Shown here piece after piece: positions 1-7,071 of a DNA stretch of 21,345 nucleotides. The stretch covers positions 1-21,345 of the forward strand of contig JAFABD010000100.1 in NCBI GenBank assembly GCA_023426225.1, written 5' to 3'. Under the pieces are notes generated by a model that saw only the letters and a program-made list of their open reading frames with translations, did no database searches and was not told where the DNA came from. The DNA comes from Pseudomonadota bacterium (GTDB taxonomy: Bacteria > Pseudomonadota > Alphaproteobacteria > Sphingomonadales > Sphingomonadaceae). Each line of letters opens with the position of its first letter. Within the stretch, counting starts at the first letter, position 1. The translations under genes and the position numbers were made by a program.

Positions 1-411
1 GGCGACGACGACCGGCTGCGCGGCCATGTGTGGGAGGCGATGCGGTTCGACCCGCTGGCGCCCGGGCTGCCGCGCGTCGCGCTCGCCGACACGGTGATCG
101 CGCAAGGGACCGACCATGCGACCGCGATCCCCAAGGGCGCGCAGGTGCTGGCGGCCTTTGCCTCGGCGATGATGGACCCGCGCCGCGTCGCCGATCCGCG
201 CCGTTTCGTGGTCGGCCGGCCGGCGAGCGACTATATCCATTTCGGTTACGGGCTGCACGAATGCTTCGGCCGCCACATCAACCATGCGACGCTGCACCGG
301 ATGCTCAAGCCGCTGCTCGCGCGCGACGGCCTGCGCCGCGCGCCGGGGTCGGCGGGGCATCTGCGCAAGAATGGCGGCTTTGCCGAACGGCTGGTGGTGC
401 GGTTCGACTGA
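1..411 (+). CDS. Cytochrome P450, C-terminal part (5' end outside window)
   Basis: The reading frame is open from the first base and stops with TGA at 409-411, leaving about 136 residues of a P450 C-terminus. The haem-binding loop FGYGLHECFGRHIN (near 241-282) matches the family signature FxxGxxxCxG, and its cysteine would be the axial thiolate ligand. The upstream segment WEAMRFDPLAPGLPR fits the region after the K helix, and IPKGAQVLAAFASAMMDP fits the usual 'kG..V......a..DP' segment. The I helix and ExxR motif must lie upstream of the window, so the substrate class cannot be judged. P450s of this type need a redox partner; a 2Fe-2S ferredoxin gene lies about 7.5 kb away, but nothing in the sequence links the two. 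The gene is convergent with fnr, with a strong hairpin between them. Confidence 0.88.
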   Translation, partial: GDDDRLRGHVWEAMRFDPLAPGLPRVALADTVIAQGTDHATAIPKGAQVLAAFASAMMDPRRVADPRRFVVGRPASDYIHFGYGLHECFGRHINHATLHRMLKPLLARDGLRRAPGSAGHLRKNGGFAERLVVRFD

Positions 412-445
412 AGCGCGGGCGGCGCGGAAACGGCGGCGGCACGAT

Positions 446-475
446 CGGGCGGGGGCGGGCCGGGCGGGGGCGGGC
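446..475. repeat. Two tandem 15-bp G-rich units between convergent genes
   Basis: Two exact head-to-tail copies of CGGGCGGGGGCGGGC occupy 446-460 and 461-475. Together they provide six runs of three or more Gs, separated by one or two Cs, on the plus strand. This meets the usual sequence criterion for an intramolecular G-quadruplex. Confidence 0.8.
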
Positions 476-482
476 GCCCCCG
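465..482. terminator. GC hairpin between P450 and fnr, probably bidirectional
   Basis: CGGGGGCGGGCGCCCCCG forms a perfect 7-bp stem (465-471 with 476-482) and a 4-base loop. It lies 53 bp after the P450 stop and 27 bp after the fnr stop on the other strand. There is no T-tract on either side, so it is not a textbook intrinsic terminator. Confidence 0.5.
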
Positions 483-509
483 AGGCGATCGGCCGCCCGT
501 GATGCGGGA

Positions 510-1238
510 TCAGCCGCCGGCGATGCGGGCGAGCGCCTCGCGATCGAGGATCTTGTAGCTGCGCACGTCGGGCAGGTGGACCACGCCCGAGGTCTTGAGC
601 TTGGTCATGTTGCGGCTGACGGTTTCGATCGTCAGGCCGAGCAGGTCGGCCATCTGCTGACGGGTGAGCGGCAGCTCGACGCGGCCGGTGGTGTCGCAGC
701 CGTTGCGTTCCTCGATCTCGAGCAGCAGGCTGGCGACGCGCTCGCACGCGGTCTTGCGGCCGAGCAGCAGCATCCAGCGGCGCGCGCGGTCGAGTTCGTC
801 GAGCGTGCGCGACAGCAGCGCATGTTCGATCTCGCCATGCTCGCGCGCGAAATTGTCGAACGCGGTGCGGCGGAACACGCACAGCCGCGTGTCGGTGAGC
901 GCGGTGACGCAATGCCCGGTCTTGCTGGCAAAGGGCCGGCCGACGAAATCGCCGGGGAAGGCGAGGCCGAGAATCTGTTCGCGCCCGTCGTCGAGCGAGG
1001 CGGTGAGCTTGAGCAGCCCCGAGCGCACGGTGCCGACGACGACCGCGTCGTCGCTTTCCCAGATCAGCGTTTCGCCCCGGCGCAGCAATTCGGTGCGGCC
1101 GATGCGGTACATCGTGTCGAGCACCGGATCGCTGAGCGAGGCGCAGATCGCCCGGTCCTTGGCCGAACAGCCGGAACAGCTCTGGTTACGTGCCGGTGCG
1201 GTGCCGCCGCCTTCGCGGATCGCGGGCTGAAGGTACAT
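510..1238 (-). CDS. fnr: Crp/Fnr-family oxygen-responsive regulator (FNR/FnrN/FixK-like)
   Basis: This 242-residue protein has an N-terminal cysteine cluster C21-x2-C24-x7-C32, a cyclic-nucleotide-type beta-roll domain, and a C-terminal winged helix. C120 (in RLCVFRR) aligns with the fourth cluster ligand of E. coli FNR; C110 is an extra cysteine. These residues suggest an oxygen-labile 4Fe-4S cluster, unlike rhizobial FixK2, which lacks one. The recognition helix reads TIETVSR, giving the E-xx-SR pattern (E205, S208, R209) that in FNR contacts TTGAT half-sites. A perfect site of this type occurs at 7000-7013. The start is taken as the ATG at 1238-1236, which overlaps the stop of the upstream receiver gene as TGATG and implies translational coupling. 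A TTG one codon upstream is the alternative. It is the last gene of the fixL-fixJ-receiver-fnr series. Confidence 0.93.
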   Translation of the reverse strand: MYLQPAIREGGGTAPARNQSCSGCSAKDRAICASLSDPVLDTMYRIGRTELLRRGETLIWESDDAVVVGTVRSGLLKLTASLDDGREQILGLAFPGDFVGRPFASKTGHCVTALTDTRLCVFRRTAFDNFAREHGEIEHALLSRTLDELDRARRWMLLLGRKTACERVASLLLEIEERNGCDTTGRVELPLTRQQMADLLGLTIETVSRNMTKLKTSGVVHLPDVRSYKILDREALARIAGG

Positions 1239-1621
1239 CAATCTTGCCCCCCATGGTCGAGCGCGCCGAGCAGCTCGTGCTGCCGGACGGGCTTTTCCAG
1301 AATCGCGTCATAGCCGCACGCCTGCGCGGCCTCGCGCAGCGTCGACGACGGAAAGGCGGTGATGAGCACCGAGCGCCCCTCCCAGCCGTTGCGTTGCAGC
1401 GCGCGCAGCACGCCCAGCCCGTCGCTGTCGGGCAGGCGATAGTCGGCGATGAGGCACTTCGCCTCGTTGATCGTGGGATCGGCAAGGAGCGGCGCGGCCG
1501 CCGAATAGGACCGGACCTCATAGCCGCGCCCGTGCAGCATCAGGTGCATCGAGCGCCGCACGCCATCATCATCCTCGACCAGGAGGACGCGAGTACGGGG
1601 TTCGGAAGACGTATTGTGCAT
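1238..1621 (-). CDS. Single-domain response regulator (receiver only)
   Basis: The 127-residue product is a stand-alone receiver domain with no output domain. Phosphorylation residues are intact: acidic pair near D17/D18, acceptor D60 in LIADYRLPDSDG, T89 in VLITAF and K110 in ILEKPV. It sits between fixJ and fnr and overlaps fnr by one base (TGATG). Its position resembles that of FixT-type feedback proteins, which in Caulobacter are Fe-S-binding receiver domains that inhibit FixL. Here only two cysteines (C56, C102) are present and the phosphoacceptor chemistry is complete, so FixT identity is not established. It could equally be a phosphate sink or relay for FixL. The ATG at 1621 is preferred because AGAGCAGG lies about 7 bases upstream; an in-frame ATG at 1657 would add 12 residues but lacks a ribosome binding site. 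Confidence 0.9.
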   Translation of the reverse strand: MHNTSSEPRTRVLLVEDDDGVRRSMHLMLHGRGYEVRSYSAAAPLLADPTINEAKCLIADYRLPDSDGLGVLRALQRNGWEGRSVLITAFPSSTLREAAQACGYDAILEKPVRQHELLGALDHGGQD

Positions 1622-1737
1622 GGGGTGCCTGCTCTGTGTCGGCGGGTCTTGCCCCATCGACCGGGCGGCGTCGTTACGTGAACCTCCGGATTCCGTCGCG
1701 ACGCCGGGCCCCCCATGGCGGCGGCCCGCCGGCCGCG

Positions 1738-2361
1738 TCAGGCCTCGCCGCCGTCGAGCCCCGCGGCGAAGGCGATGCGCAGCGCCTCCGACAGGCTGCG
1801 CACGCCGAGCTTGCTCATCACATTGGCGCGATGCACCTCGACCGTGCGCGGCGAGATGCCCAGATCATAGGCGATCGTCTTGTTGGGATGGCCGCGGACC
1901 AGCCCGCGCAGCACGTCCTGCTCGCGCGGGGTGAGCGCGGCGAGGCGCACCTTGGCCTCCTGTTCCGACGAGGTGCCCTCCTCGAGATGCTGAAGCCGCT
2001 GGAACGCGGTTTCGATCGCCTGGAGCAGCGTTGCCTTTTCGAACGGCTTTTCGATGAAATCGACCGCGCCCGCCTTCATCGCGGTGACGGCGGTGTTGAT
2101 GTCGCCATGCCCGGTGAGCACGATCACCGGCATCGCGACGCCGCGCGCGTTGAGTTCGGCCTGAACCTCGAGCCCGTCCATCAGCGGCATCCGCACGTCG
2201 AGCAGGATGCAGCCGGGATCGGCCTGTTTCACATCCTTGAGGAAATCGACCCCCGACGGATACGCCTTTACGTCGAAGCCCGAGGTGCGCAGCATGAAGC
2301 CCGCCGAGCGCCGGATCGATTCCTCGTCGTCAACGAGGTGGATAATCCGCTTTTCCGTCAT
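1738..2361 (-). CDS. fixJ: FixJ-type response regulator
   Basis: This 207-residue protein has an N-terminal receiver domain and a C-terminal LuxR/FixJ-type helix-turn-helix. The receiver has the acidic pair at D11/D12, acceptor D55 in CILLDVRMP, and the conserved T (VLTGHG) and K (FIEKPF). The DNA-binding part contains LTPREQDVLRGLVRG followed by NKTIAYDLGISPRTVEVHR. Length and layout match FixJ. The ATG at 2361 is chosen because a strong GGAGGAG lies 4 bases upstream and the receiver fold begins there; the longer open frame upstream is a shadow of fixL. The gene starts inside fixL (32-bp overlap), so the cognate pair is probably translationally coupled. Phosphorylated FixJ normally activates fixK-type genes and microaerobic respiration genes. 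The direct targets here are unknown. Confidence 0.95.
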   Translation of the reverse strand: MTEKRIIHLVDDEESIRRSAGFMLRTSGFDVKAYPSGVDFLKDVKQADPGCILLDVRMPLMDGLEVQAELNARGVAMPVIVLTGHGDINTAVTAMKAGAVDFIEKPFEKATLLQAIETAFQRLQHLEEGTSSEQEAKVRLAALTPREQDVLRGLVRGHPNKTIAYDLGISPRTVEVHRANVMSKLGVRSLSEALRIAFAAGLDGGEA

Positions 2362-3871
2362 TCGGCTCCTCCGTACCAGCTCCCATGATCGTGAAGTGGA
2401 AGATCGTGCCGCCGCCGGCGCGCGGTTCTGCCCAGATCCGCCCCCCATGCGATTCCACGATCGTCCGACAGATCGAGAGACCCAATCCCATGCCGCGCTC
2501 CTTCGTGCTGGTAAAGGCCTCAAAGAGCTTGGCGCGCAGCGCGGGCTCGATCCCCGGCCCGGTATCGGCGACCGAAACGCGCACCATGCCGCGCGCATCG
2601 GGGGCGGTCGCGACGGTGACGTCGCGCACCGGCGAATGCTCCATCGCGTCGATCGCGTTGCGGACGAGGTTGACGATCACCTGCTGGATCTGGACGCGGT
2701 CGCACAGCACGTTGGTGACCTCGGGGTCGAGGTTGAAGAAGGCGCGGACGCCGCGTTCCTTGGCGCCGATGAGCGCGAGGCGGCTGGCCTCCTCGATCAG
2801 CTTGGGCAGCACCTCGACATGCTTTTCGACATCGCCGCGCGACACGAAATCGCGCAGGCGGCGGACGATGTTGCCCGCACGCAGCGCCTCCTTGGCCGAT
2901 TCGTCGATCGCCTCGCGCAGCATCGCGCGATCCTCGGGATCGTCCGAATCGGCGTCGAGCAGGTCGCGCCCCGCCTCGAGATAATTGGCGATCGCGGTGA
3001 GCGGCTGGTTGAGTTCGTGCGCGAGCGTCGACGCCATCGTGCCCATCGCCGACAGGCGCGAGACGTGGATCAGTTCGGACTGGAGCTCCTTGAGCCGCAG
3101 TTCGGAACGCTGCTTTTCGGTGAGGTCACGGATGAAGCCGGTGAAGATGCGATGCCCCTCGGTGCTCGCCTCGCCGACCGACAATTCCATCGGAAAGTCG
3201 GTGCCGTCGCGGCGGCGGCCGACGACGATGCGGCCGATGCCGATGATCCGCCGCTTTCCGGTGGCGAGATAGCGTTCGATATAGGCGTCGTGCCGCTCAT
3301 GATCGGGGGAGGGCATGAGGATGTTGACGTTGCGGCCGATCACCTCGTGCTCGCCATAGCCGAACAGCCGTTCCGCCGCCGCGCTGAACGACAGGATCGT
3401 GCCGCGTTCGTCGATCACGATCATCGCGTCGGGGACGGTCGCGAGGATCGAGCGCAGGTGCAGCGCGCTGCGTTCCATCGAGGTCTCGGCGGCCTTGCGA
3501 TCGGTGATGTCGTAGAGGACGATGCCGTAGCCGCGCAGCACGCCCTCGTCGGAGCGGATCGTCGTCATCGTCACGTCGGCGAGGAATTCGGACCCGTCCT
3601 TGCGCACGCGCCACGTTTCCTCGCGGATGCGGCCGGTATTGGCGGCGCGGGCGAGATCGGCGGCGGCCTTGGCCGCGGCGCCCGGCGGGGGATAGAGCAG
3701 CGCGCCGTCGCGCCCCAGAATCTCGTCGCGGCCCCAGCCGATCAGCAGCTCGGCACCGCGGTTCCAGCTTTTGATGTTGCCGTGTTCATCGAGCAGGAAC
3801 AGCGCGCGATCGGTCGCGCTGTCGACGAAAAGGGCAAGCGTTTCGGCATCCACCGCGCGGCGATCGTTCAT
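2330..3871 (-). CDS. fixL: Oxygen-sensing haem-PAS histidine kinase FixL
   Basis: The 513-residue kinase has two PAS domains (about 12-125 and 138-255), then HisKA and HATPase_c domains. The second PAS carries the FixL haem signature: H194 in HDAYIERYLATG aligns with the proximal haem ligand H200 of Bradyrhizobium FixL, and R214 in IIGIGR aligns with its oxygen-sensing R220. The phosphoacceptor is H285 in LAHELNQPL. ATP-binding boxes are N405 (NAIDAM), DTGPG at 436-440 and GMGLGL at 460-465. There is no transmembrane segment, so this is a cytoplasmic sensor like Bradyrhizobium FixL and unlike membrane-bound Sinorhizobium FixL. In the family, deoxy-haem switches the kinase on and it phosphorylates FixJ. 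It overlaps fixJ by 32 bp and lies 47 bp after the oxidoreductase gene, which suggests a shared transcript. Confidence 0.96.
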   Translation of the reverse strand: MNDRRAVDAETLALFVDSATDRALFLLDEHGNIKSWNRGAELLIGWGRDEILGRDGALLYPPPGAAAKAAADLARAANTGRIREETWRVRKDGSEFLADVTMTTIRSDEGVLRGYGIVLYDITDRKAAETSMERSALHLRSILATVPDAMIVIDERGTILSFSAAAERLFGYGEHEVIGRNVNILMPSPDHERHDAYIERYLATGKRRIIGIGRIVVGRRRDGTDFPMELSVGEASTEGHRIFTGFIRDLTEKQRSELRLKELQSELIHVSRLSAMGTMASTLAHELNQPLTAIANYLEAGRDLLDADSDDPEDRAMLREAIDESAKEALRAGNIVRRLRDFVSRGDVEKHVEVLPKLIEEASRLALIGAKERGVRAFFNLDPEVTNVLCDRVQIQQVIVNLVRNAIDAMEHSPVRDVTVATAPDARGMVRVSVADTGPGIEPALRAKLFEAFTSTKERGMGLGLSICRTIVESHGGRIWAEPRAGGGTIFHFTIMGAGTEEPNDGKADYPPR

Positions 3872-3918
3872 CCGCCCGCTTTAGCCGTTTCGCGCGCCGC
3901 GTTCGAGCGGGAAAACCC

Positions 3919-4614
3919 TTAATTTTCGCGTGCTGCGGGCGTTTCCCTGCCACGTCGCCGGACGGCGGCCTGCGCCTCGGCGCCGCGGTGCTCGCTGAGC
4001 AGCGCGCTCGACAGCGCGAAGGCGGCGTTGCGCACCTCTTCGAGATGCTCGTAGACGACGCGTTCCTCCATCGTTTCGACGACCGCGTCGAAATGGAGGC
4101 TCTTGCTCGAATGCATGTGGAAGGCATCGACCAGATAGCGGTCGAACGCCTGGCGCAGCGCCTGCCACTGGCCGCGTTCCTCGAGCCAGGGCCGCGTCGT
4201 CGCCGACGAGGACAGGATCAGCAGCCGCTTGCCCGCCAGCAGCGGATGCGGCTTGCCCGCGGCGAGCGCGCCCGCCCGGAAGCCCGCGCCGAGCACGCGG
4301 TCGACATAGCCCTTGATGATCGCGGGCGGCAGTCCGAACCAGATCGGATAGACGAGCACGATCGCGTCGGCGGCGCGCAGCATCTCGAGCTCGGCGGCGA
4401 CGTCGGGCGAGGTGCCGATATCGTCGCCCGCGCGCTCATCGGCCTTGAGCAGCGGGTCGAAACCCATTGCGTAAAGGTCGCGCAGCATCGGGATCTGGCC
4501 GCAATCGCGCACCGCGGCGCAATAGGTTTCCGCGACCGCCCGGTTGAAGCTGGATGCGGACGGATGCCCCAGCACCACCAGGTGACGGATCGACTCCGGA
4601 TGGGACGGGGGCAT
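3919..4614 (-). CDS. NAD(P)H-dependent flavodoxin-fold oxidoreductase (quinone reductase family)
   Basis: The roughly 231-residue protein has the Flavodoxin_2 / NAD(P)H:quinone oxidoreductase pattern. It opens with a beta strand and phosphate loop (LVVLGHPSASSFNRA), followed by ADAIVLVYPIWFGLPPAIIK and GYVDRVL, the flavin-binding segment typical of MdaB/NQO-like enzymes. Such FMN or FAD enzymes reduce quinones or related electrophiles in the cytoplasm. The last 30 residues are charged and low in conservation. Two adjacent ATG codons are possible (4617 and 4614). GGAG upstream is 3 bases from the first and 6 from the second, so the second is preferred. It lies 43 bp after the stress-protein gene and 47 bp before fixL, on the same strand. 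The substrate cannot be told from sequence. Confidence 0.85.
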   Translation of the reverse strand: MPPSHPESIRHLVVLGHPSASSFNRAVAETYCAAVRDCGQIPMLRDLYAMGFDPLLKADERAGDDIGTSPDVAAELEMLRAADAIVLVYPIWFGLPPAIIKGYVDRVLGAGFRAGALAAGKPHPLLAGKRLLILSSSATTRPWLEERGQWQALRQAFDRYLVDAFHMHSSKSLHFDAVVETMEERVVYEHLEEVRNAAFALSSALLSEHRGAEAQAAVRRRGRETPAAREN

Positions 4615-4657
4615 CATCTACTCCATCAAACGCAACATCGCTCCTGCAAACGCGCGA

Positions 4658-5461
4658 TCAGCGCGCGAGGAACAGGGGAACGGGACTTTCGGTGAGCAGC
4701 CGGCGCGTGACCCCGCCGAAGATCGCCTCCATCACCCGCGCATGGCCATAGCCGCCCATCACCACATAGGCGGGCTTGGCATTGGCGATTTCGCCCAGCA
4801 GCATGTCGCTGGTCTTTTCGGTCGTCGCCGGGATGTGGCGCACCACCGGCTCGATCCCGTGCCGCGACAGATATGCCGCACCGTCCTCGGCCGGGGACTT
4901 GTGGCTGTTGTCGTGGATCTCGACGAGCGTGACGTTGTTCGCGAGCTTGAGCAGCGGCACCGCCGCCTGAAGCGCTTCCTGCGCCGCCTGCGACCCGTCC
5001 CAGGCGACGAGCGCGCGGCCGGTCGCGTCGAAGGCGCGCGCCGCCTCCGGCACCGCGAGCACGGGCGTCTGCGTCCGCTGGAGCAGGTCGCCGGCAATGC
5101 CGCGCATGTCGGGATAGGAAATGCCGTCGAGCTGACGGTTGATGACGATCAGGTCGGCCAGGCCGGCATGTTCGCGCAGCGCCTCGGCCGGATCGCCGAT
5201 CATTTCCTTCCAGTCGTAATTGACGTCTTCGTGCGCCAGCCGTTCGCGGACGCGGGCGCCGTTTTCGCCCTCGCGCGCCCGTTCGTCCGCCAGCAGCAGC
5301 GCGGTGCCGCCATTGGGAACATAGTCATCGACCATCACGGGCACGATCGCCACGTCGAGGCAGGTCAGATGACCGTTGAGGGTGCGGGTAAGGTCCAGCG
5401 CTGCCTGAAGTCGCGCTTCCTGCCCGGCGTCATCGTGGATCAGCACCAGAACATTCTTCAT
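4658..5461 (-). CDS. Tandem universal stress protein (two UspA domains)
   Basis: The 267-residue protein contains two Usp folds. The first starts MKNVLVLIHDD and the second near ALVAWDGSQAAQEAL. The second carries the nucleotide-loop signature GGYGHARVMEAIFGGVT, which fits G-2x-G-9x-G except that glycine replaces the usual final S/T. Usp proteins of this tandem type are commonly induced by oxygen limitation or stationary phase in proteobacteria. The ATG at 5461 is chosen because GGGAG lies about 7 bases upstream. An extension to 5491 has no such support. It follows hemN with a 156-bp gap and precedes the oxidoreductase and fixLJ on the same strand. I found no good FNR box immediately upstream, so its control by this locus is inferred only from its position. 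Confidence 0.9.
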   Translation of the reverse strand: MKNVLVLIHDDAGQEARLQAALDLTRTLNGHLTCLDVAIVPVMVDDYVPNGGTALLLADERAREGENGARVRERLAHEDVNYDWKEMIGDPAEALREHAGLADLIVINRQLDGISYPDMRGIAGDLLQRTQTPVLAVPEAARAFDATGRALVAWDGSQAAQEALQAAVPLLKLANNVTLVEIHDNSHKSPAEDGAAYLSRHGIEPVVRHIPATTEKTSDMLLGEIANAKPAYVVMGGYGHARVMEAIFGGVTRRLLTESPVPLFLAR

Positions 5462-5617
5462 GGGTCGGCTCCCTGTTCGAAGATGTCGCAAAGCTACGGA
5501 GCGGGTGCCGGAGCGAATATCGGGAAATCTACCAAGGAATGCGCGGGGGCGATGCCGGGCGCGGCGAACGGCGATTCATCCGCACGATTTGGCGCGGACC
5601 GAACGAATCCAGGCGCT

Positions 5618-6961
5618 TCACACGGCGCGGCTGAACCGATGCACCGCGCCGTTGCGATAGCCGTCGAACGCGCTGGCCGCGACTCGCGCATAGGTGCGGC
5701 CCGACGGGGTGAGCCGGATCTGCCAGCCGTCGAGCGTGAGGAGCTGGGCAGCGGCCAGCCGGCGGAGCAGCGGCAGGCCCGCGGCAAAGGCGGCGGTCGA
5801 GCCGCCATGCTGTGCCGCGACCGCCGCGGCGTCGACCGCGCCGTCGCACAGCAGCCGTTCGATCACCGTGCCGCGCATCCGGTCCTCCGCCGAGCGCACG
5901 ACGCCGCGCACGCCGGTGAGCATGCCGTTGCCCGCCATCATGCGATAGCGGCCGAAATGTTTCTCGTTCTGGACGATCAGCCCGTCGAACAGGCTGATCG
6001 ACGAGGCGCCGAGCCCGATCACGGTGGCGGCGCGATCGGCGGTGAAGCCCTGGAAATTGCGGCGCAGCGTGCCGTCGCGCGCGGCGACCGCGAGCGGATC
6101 GTCGGGGCGCGCGAAATGGTCGAAGCCGACGGGTTCGAAACCCGCCTCGACGAACAGGTCGTGCGCGAGCGCGCTCTGCCAGAACCGCGCCTTGGCATCG
6201 GGGAGGATGTGCGGGTCGATCCGCCGCTGACGCGCGATCCGGTGCGGCATGTGCGCATAGCCGAACATCGCGATGCGATCGGGGCGCAGCGACAGCGCGT
6301 GCGCGATCGTGCCGGCGATGTCGTCGAGCCGCTGTGCCGGCAGGCCGTACATCAGGTCGAGGCTGATCCGTTCGATCCCGGCCGCGCGCAGCGCGCCGGC
6401 GACGCGCGCGACCTGGCGGAACGGCTGGATGCGGCCGATGCGCAACTGGACGTGCGGCGCGAAGGTCTGGGCGCCCAGGCTGGCGCGGTTGATCCCCGCC
6501 GCCGCGAGCGCGACCGCGCGATCGGCATCCATGCTGCGCGGGTCGATCTCCACCGCCCAGTCGGCATCGGGCGCGATGTCGAAGCGCAGCCGCAGCGCGC
6601 GGGCGATTTCGATCAGATCCTCGGCCGCGAGGACATTGGGGCTGCCGCCGCCAAGATGGACGCTGACGACGCGCCCGCGCATCTGGGCGCCGACCGTCTC
6701 GATCTCGCGCAGCAGCGCGTCGCGATAGGCGGCGAGCCGGTCGCCGCGACCGAGCGCGCCGGTGTTGCACCCGCAATACCAGCAGATTTCGTGGCAGAAG
6801 GGGATGTGGAGATAGAGCGCGACCGGCGCGTCGGGCGTCACCGAACGCAGCGCCTGCGCCTGATCGGCGGCGCCGACGCCCTCGTGAAACTCGGCGGCCG
6901 TGGGATAGCTGGTGTAGCGCGGCGCCGAGCGGTCGGCGAGGTCGGGCAGGAAGCGGTGCAT
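5618..6961 (-). CDS. hemN: Oxygen-independent coproporphyrinogen III dehydrogenase
   Basis: This 447-residue radical-SAM enzyme converts coproporphyrinogen III to protoporphyrinogen IX without oxygen. The N-terminus PRYTSYPTAAEFHEGV is the classical HemN opening. The 4Fe-4S/SAM site is C56-x3-C60-x2-C63 in IPFCHEICWYCGCN, with the HemN-specific extra C65. SVHLGGGSPNVL follows as the SAM-binding GGGxP motif. Together these separate true HemN from the haem chaperone HemW, which has a shorter N-terminus. The start codon is 38 bp from a perfect FNR box (7000-7013), so induction under low oxygen by the FNR protein encoded at 510-1238 is the straightforward inference. The ribosome binding site is weak. 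The downstream 156 bp to the stress-protein gene contains no obvious terminator. Confidence 0.95.
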   Translation of the reverse strand: MHRFLPDLADRSAPRYTSYPTAAEFHEGVGAADQAQALRSVTPDAPVALYLHIPFCHEICWYCGCNTGALGRGDRLAAYRDALLREIETVGAQMRGRVVSVHLGGGSPNVLAAEDLIEIARALRLRFDIAPDADWAVEIDPRSMDADRAVALAAAGINRASLGAQTFAPHVQLRIGRIQPFRQVARVAGALRAAGIERISLDLMYGLPAQRLDDIAGTIAHALSLRPDRIAMFGYAHMPHRIARQRRIDPHILPDAKARFWQSALAHDLFVEAGFEPVGFDHFARPDDPLAVAARDGTLRRNFQGFTADRAATVIGLGASSISLFDGLIVQNEKHFGRYRMMAGNGMLTGVRGVVRSAEDRMRGTVIERLLCDGAVDAAAVAAQHGGSTAAFAAGLPLLRRLAAAQLLTLDGWQIRLTPSGRTYARVAASAFDGYRNGAVHRFSRAV

Positions 6962-6971
6962 GTCGGCGCCG

Positions 6972-7040
6972 ATCCTCTCCGGCGCGGGGGTGGCGGGCGT
7001 TGATCGAGATCAAGGCGGCGGGTCGGGGCAGGGGCAGGAT
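6972..7040. promoter_or_regulatory. Divergent FNR-dependent promoter region (hemN / small membrane protein)
   Basis: The perfect FNR box lies roughly centrally here. On the plus strand CAGGAT (7035-7040) is a plausible -10, which would start transcription near 7047, about 41 bp from the box centre as in class II FNR promoters. On the minus strand GAGGAT (6977-6972) is placed almost symmetrically and would start hemN RNA near 6965, only a few bases before its ATG. Both -10 calls are weak sequence matches; the geometry is the stronger argument. Confidence 0.5.
7000..7013. promoter_or_regulatory. Perfect FNR/FixK-type box
   Basis: TTGATCGAGATCAA matches the FNR consensus TTGAT-N4-ATCAA at all ten defined positions. 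It is intergenic, between hemN (minus) and a 37-residue membrane-protein gene (plus). The regulator encoded at 510-1238 has the E-xx-SR recognition helix expected to bind it. Confidence 0.88.
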
Positions 7041-7071
7041 CGCGGCTGTTTCGCAGCGGCAGGAGAGGCCC

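Noticed and set aside
30..1313. A 427-codon plus-strand frame covering the P450 end and fnr
   Set aside because: It overlaps the P450 in a different frame and fnr in antisense; it contains no recognisable domain.
1658..1737. A short gene after the GGAGG on the minus strand between fixJ and the receiver gene
   Set aside because: No ATG, GTG or TTG lies at a usable distance before an in-frame stop, so the GGAGG seems incidental.
2207..3922. A 571-codon plus-strand frame
   Set aside because: It is antisense to fixL and fixJ, both recognised by several catalytic motifs.
5139..5152. A near-perfect FNR box (TTGAT-N4-ATCAG)
   Set aside because: It lies inside the universal stress protein coding region, encodes conserved residues (VINRQ region), and has one mismatch. 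There is no start codon near it in either direction.
4742..7003. A 753-codon plus-strand frame across usp and hemN
   Set aside because: It is antisense to two well-supported genes and shows only the biased composition typical of shadows.
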